From assembly GCA_000431835.1 (NCBI GenBank), contig HF987967.1:56220-64071 (forward strand): 7,852 nt of DNA. The letters are read 5' to 3'. Position 1 is the first letter of the stretch. Every line of letters starts with the position of its first letter. Shown here in pieces: positions 6,656 to 7,852 of the stretch. The stretch is from Succinatimonas sp. CAG:777 (GTDB lineage Bacteria > Pseudomonadota > Gammaproteobacteria > Enterobacterales > Succinivibrionaceae). The position numbers and the translations under genes were made by a program. The notes under the pieces are model-generated. The model was not told the DNA's origin, ran no database searches, and was given only the letters and a program-made list of their open reading frames with translations.

Positions 6656-7108
6656 ATGAGCGAAGTAAAATCATATCGTAAGCCATACAACCCACCTGTT
6701 AAGAAATTAACCTGGTGGTTAGATAATCCATTCTACATCTACTATATGGTTCGTGAAGGCACTGCTGTGCTAGCATTACTAGCTGTATTAGAGATCGTAT
6801 TTGGTATCTTCATGCTAGCTTTATGTGAAGTTGGCTCAGCACCTACTTTAACTGGTGTTGCTCCATATATTTGGTACTTACAGAACTTCCTAGGTAACCC
6901 AGTTATCATCGCAATTAACGTTGTAATCCTAGTATCACAGTTATTCCATGCTGTAACTTGGTTCGCTTTAATGCCAAAGGCTGTTCGTGTATTCATGAAC
7001 AAGAATTCAACAGAGCTTCTGCCTGAGTGGGTAACCAAGAGCGCTTTATACTTAGCTTTAGTTGGCGCTACTGTTGTTATCTTGGCTGTTGCTTTCTTAA
7101 CCATTTAA
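6656..7108 (+). CDS. frdC: Fumarate reductase membrane anchor subunit C
   Basis: This anchor, with FrdD, binds the FrdAB dimer to the inner membrane and forms the menaquinol site. The 150-residue protein has three predicted membrane helices at about 37-57, 80-103 and 126-148. The conserved REGTAV motif puts Arg33 and Glu34 at the positions of E. coli Arg28 and Glu29, and His98 matches His82; both positions are linked to quinol oxidation there. It is longer than E. coli FrdC (about 131 residues). Roughly eleven extra residues lie in the loop between helices 1 and 2, expected on the periplasmic side. A GGAG at 6642-6645 inside the end of frdB is ten bases from the ATG. Confidence 0.97.
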   Translation: MSEVKSYRKPYNPPVKKLTWWLDNPFYIYYMVREGTAVLALLAVLEIVFGIFMLALCEVGSAPTLTGVAPYIWYLQNFLGNPVIIAINVVILVSQLFHAVTWFALMPKAVRVFMNKNSTELLPEWVTKSALYLALVGATVVILAVAFLTI

Positions 7109-7121
7109 GGAGAATTCACAA

Positions 7122-7499
7122 ATGCGTCAATTTCTTCCAACTCGTTCAGACGAGCCAATGTACTGGTTAATGTTCGGTGCTGGTGGCATGGTAGCAGCTA
7201 TTGTATTACCTGCAATCATGGTAGTTCTGATTGCAGCTGGTTTAACCAGCTCAGATCTTCAGCACTGTGTATTAAACTTAGGACAGGTTTACAGCATTTT
7301 CAGTAACTGGTTCCTAAGCCTATGCGTATTTGGTGTTGTTTTCTTATTAAGCTTCTACGCTTTACACAGAATGCACCACTCAAGCCATGATTTTGGTATT
7401 CACTCAAAACTAACATGGTACATTGCATATGGTACTGCTGCTGCAATATCATTTATTTCACTAGGTTTACAGTTCTTAATGTATGTTAAGTTCTTTTAA
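7122..7499 (+). CDS. frdD: Fumarate reductase membrane anchor subunit D
   Basis: This is the second membrane anchor of fumarate reductase, 125 residues against about 119 in E. coli. Two family signatures are clear: RSDEPMYWLMFGAGGM at residues 8-23 and LHRMHHSSHD at 81-90. Predicted membrane helices are at about 17-40, 58-80 and 97-121. The ATG follows AAGGAG at 7107-7112, which starts within the frdC stop codon; the gap between the genes is 13 bases. It is the last gene of the operon, followed by a strong terminator. Confidence 0.97.
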   Translation: MRQFLPTRSDEPMYWLMFGAGGMVAAIVLPAIMVVLIAAGLTSSDLQHCVLNLGQVYSIFSNWFLSLCVFGVVFLLSFYALHRMHHSSHDFGIHSKLTWYIAYGTAAAISFISLGLQFLMYVKFF

Positions 7500-7529
7500 T
7501 TAAAAGAAAAAATTAAGTAAACTTAAGTT

Positions 7530-7563
7530 AAAAAATCGAGCAATAAACTGCTCGATTTTTTTT
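7530..7563 (+). terminator. Rho-independent terminator of the frd operon
   Basis: A perfect 13-bp stem (AAAAAATCGAGCA at 7530-7542 with TGCTCGATTTTTT at 7549-7561) has a 6-nt loop and eight T residues at 7556-7563. The A-tract on the 5' side suggests it may also work in reverse. It separates frd from pyk transcription. Confidence 0.93.
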
Positions 7564-7570
7564 GATATTG

Positions 7571-7585
7571 TTAACAAAAATTAAC
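7571..7585. repeat. Direct repeat TTAAC with 10-bp period upstream of the pyk promoter
   Basis: TTAAC occurs at 7571-7575 and 7581-7585, just upstream of and overlapping where the weak pyk -35 would lie. Tandem half-sites one helical turn apart are typical of response-regulator sites such as ArcA (which uses about 11 bp). The regulator cannot be named from this alone. Confidence 0.3.
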
Positions 7586-7604
7586 TATTATTTATTTTGA
7601 ATTC

Positions 7605-7613
7605 TGCTATAAT
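7605..7613 (+). promoter_or_regulatory. Extended -10 promoter of pyk
   Basis: TGCTATAAT is a perfect extended -10 (TGn plus TATAAT at 7608-7613). The -35 position, around 7585-7590, is poor, which extended -10 promoters tolerate. Transcription would start near 7620, giving a leader of about 134 nt. Confidence 0.72.
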
Positions 7614-7627
7614 CCGATCTTCGACAG

Positions 7628-7675
7628 TTGTACTAATATACAATTCTCCAAGTCATTGATAGATAAGACTTGGAG
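7628..7675 (+). promoter_or_regulatory. Two stem-loops in the pyk leader
   Basis: TTGTA at 7628-7632 pairs with TACAA at 7639-7643. CTCCAAGTC at 7646-7654 then pairs perfectly with GACTTGGAG at 7667-7675 around a 12-nt loop. No T-run follows, so this is not a terminator. The second stem contains CTCC and GGAG, which could exchange partners with the hairpin at the pyk ribosome binding site (7733-7744). Confidence 0.5.
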
Positions 7676-7732
7676 GGTATTTCCTTTCTTAATTGCGTGA
7701 ATTTTTACAAACTACATTCTTCAATCTTATTA

Positions 7733-7744
7733 CTCCGCTAGGAG
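7733..7744 (+). promoter_or_regulatory. Short hairpin covering the pyk ribosome binding site
   Basis: CTCC at 7733-7736 pairs with GGAG at 7741-7744 around GCTA. The right arm is part of the AGGAG ribosome binding site, nine bases before the ATG at 7754. It has only four pairs, so it would be weak alone. Confidence 0.4.
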
Positions 7745-7753
7745 AGCCTAAAT

Positions 7754-7852
7754 ATGAAAAAGACTAAAATGGTCTGCACTATCGGTCCTAAATCCGAAAA
7801 GCGCGAAATTATGGAAACCTTACTAAACTCAGGCATGAACGTAATGCGTCTG
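7754..7852 (+). CDS. pykF: Pyruvate kinase, N-terminus (3' end outside window)
   Basis: The first 33 codons are visible. The product begins MKKTKMVCTIGPKSE and reaches SGMNVMRL at the window edge. This is the start of the catalytic barrel of pyruvate kinase, including the TIGP and GMNVMRLN signatures, and it resembles E. coli PykF more than PykA (inference from memory). The enzyme converts PEP and ADP to pyruvate and ATP in glycolysis. The ATG is set by AGGAG at 7740-7744 and by the conserved N-terminus. Allosteric properties cannot be judged from this fragment. Confidence 0.93.
   Translation, partial: MKKTKMVCTIGPKSEKREIMETLLNSGMNVMRL

Noticed and set aside
6742..7104. 120-codon frame antisense to frdC (and shorter antisense frames at 4194-4415 and 4791-4988)
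   Set aside because: They lie opposite strongly supported frd genes, show no family motif and arise from the codon bias of the sense strand.
7693..7767. Possible leader peptide starting at TTG and overlapping the pyk ATG
   Set aside because: The only GGAGGG (7672-7677) is about 15 bases away and within a stem, the start codon is weak, and there is no run of a regulatory amino acid.

Overview
The window reads as ordinary chromosome of an AT-rich, motile, anaerobic gammaproteobacterium. FrdABCD, Psd and the pyruvate kinase start all resemble the enterobacterial proteins closely. The low G+C, the codon choices and a strongly codon-biased fumarate reductase operon suggest a succinate-producing fermenter such as a member of the Succinivibrionaceae (Succinivibrio, Anaerobiospirillum). 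That placement is an inference from remembered protein similarity, not a database result. All genes lie on the + strand.

Layout. (1) 1-891: C-terminal signalling domain of a methyl-accepting chemotaxis protein (MCP) whose front half lies left of the window, closed by a strong terminator. (2) 892-1202: a 311-base gap with the terminator, a perfect 14-bp palindrome and a candidate sigma-28 promoter. (3) 1203-2807: a complete second MCP, paralogous to the first, then a strong terminator. (4) 3019-3876: psd, phosphatidylserine decarboxylase, with its own extended -10 promoter. (5) 4091-7499: the complete frdABCD operon (fumarate reductase flavoprotein, iron-sulfur subunit and two membrane anchors), tightly packed, with a structured leader and a strong terminator. 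(6) 7754 to the right edge: the first 33 codons of a PykF-type pyruvate kinase, preceded by an extended -10 promoter and a structured leader.

How the genes relate. The MCPs feed the chemotaxis system. Psd makes phosphatidylethanolamine, the main phospholipid of the membrane in which FrdCD sits. FrdABCD reduces fumarate to succinate with electrons from menaquinol and ends the reductive branch from PEP through oxaloacetate. Pyruvate kinase draws on the same PEP pool. Psd upstream of frdABCD in the same direction is a contracted version of the E. coli order as I recall it.

I found no mobile element, CRISPR array, RNA gene or unknown protein family. The points worth a second look are small: a one-codon deletion and two substitutions at conserved positions of the first MCP, the frdA and pyk leaders that can pair with their own ribosome binding sites, and several operator-like palindromes.
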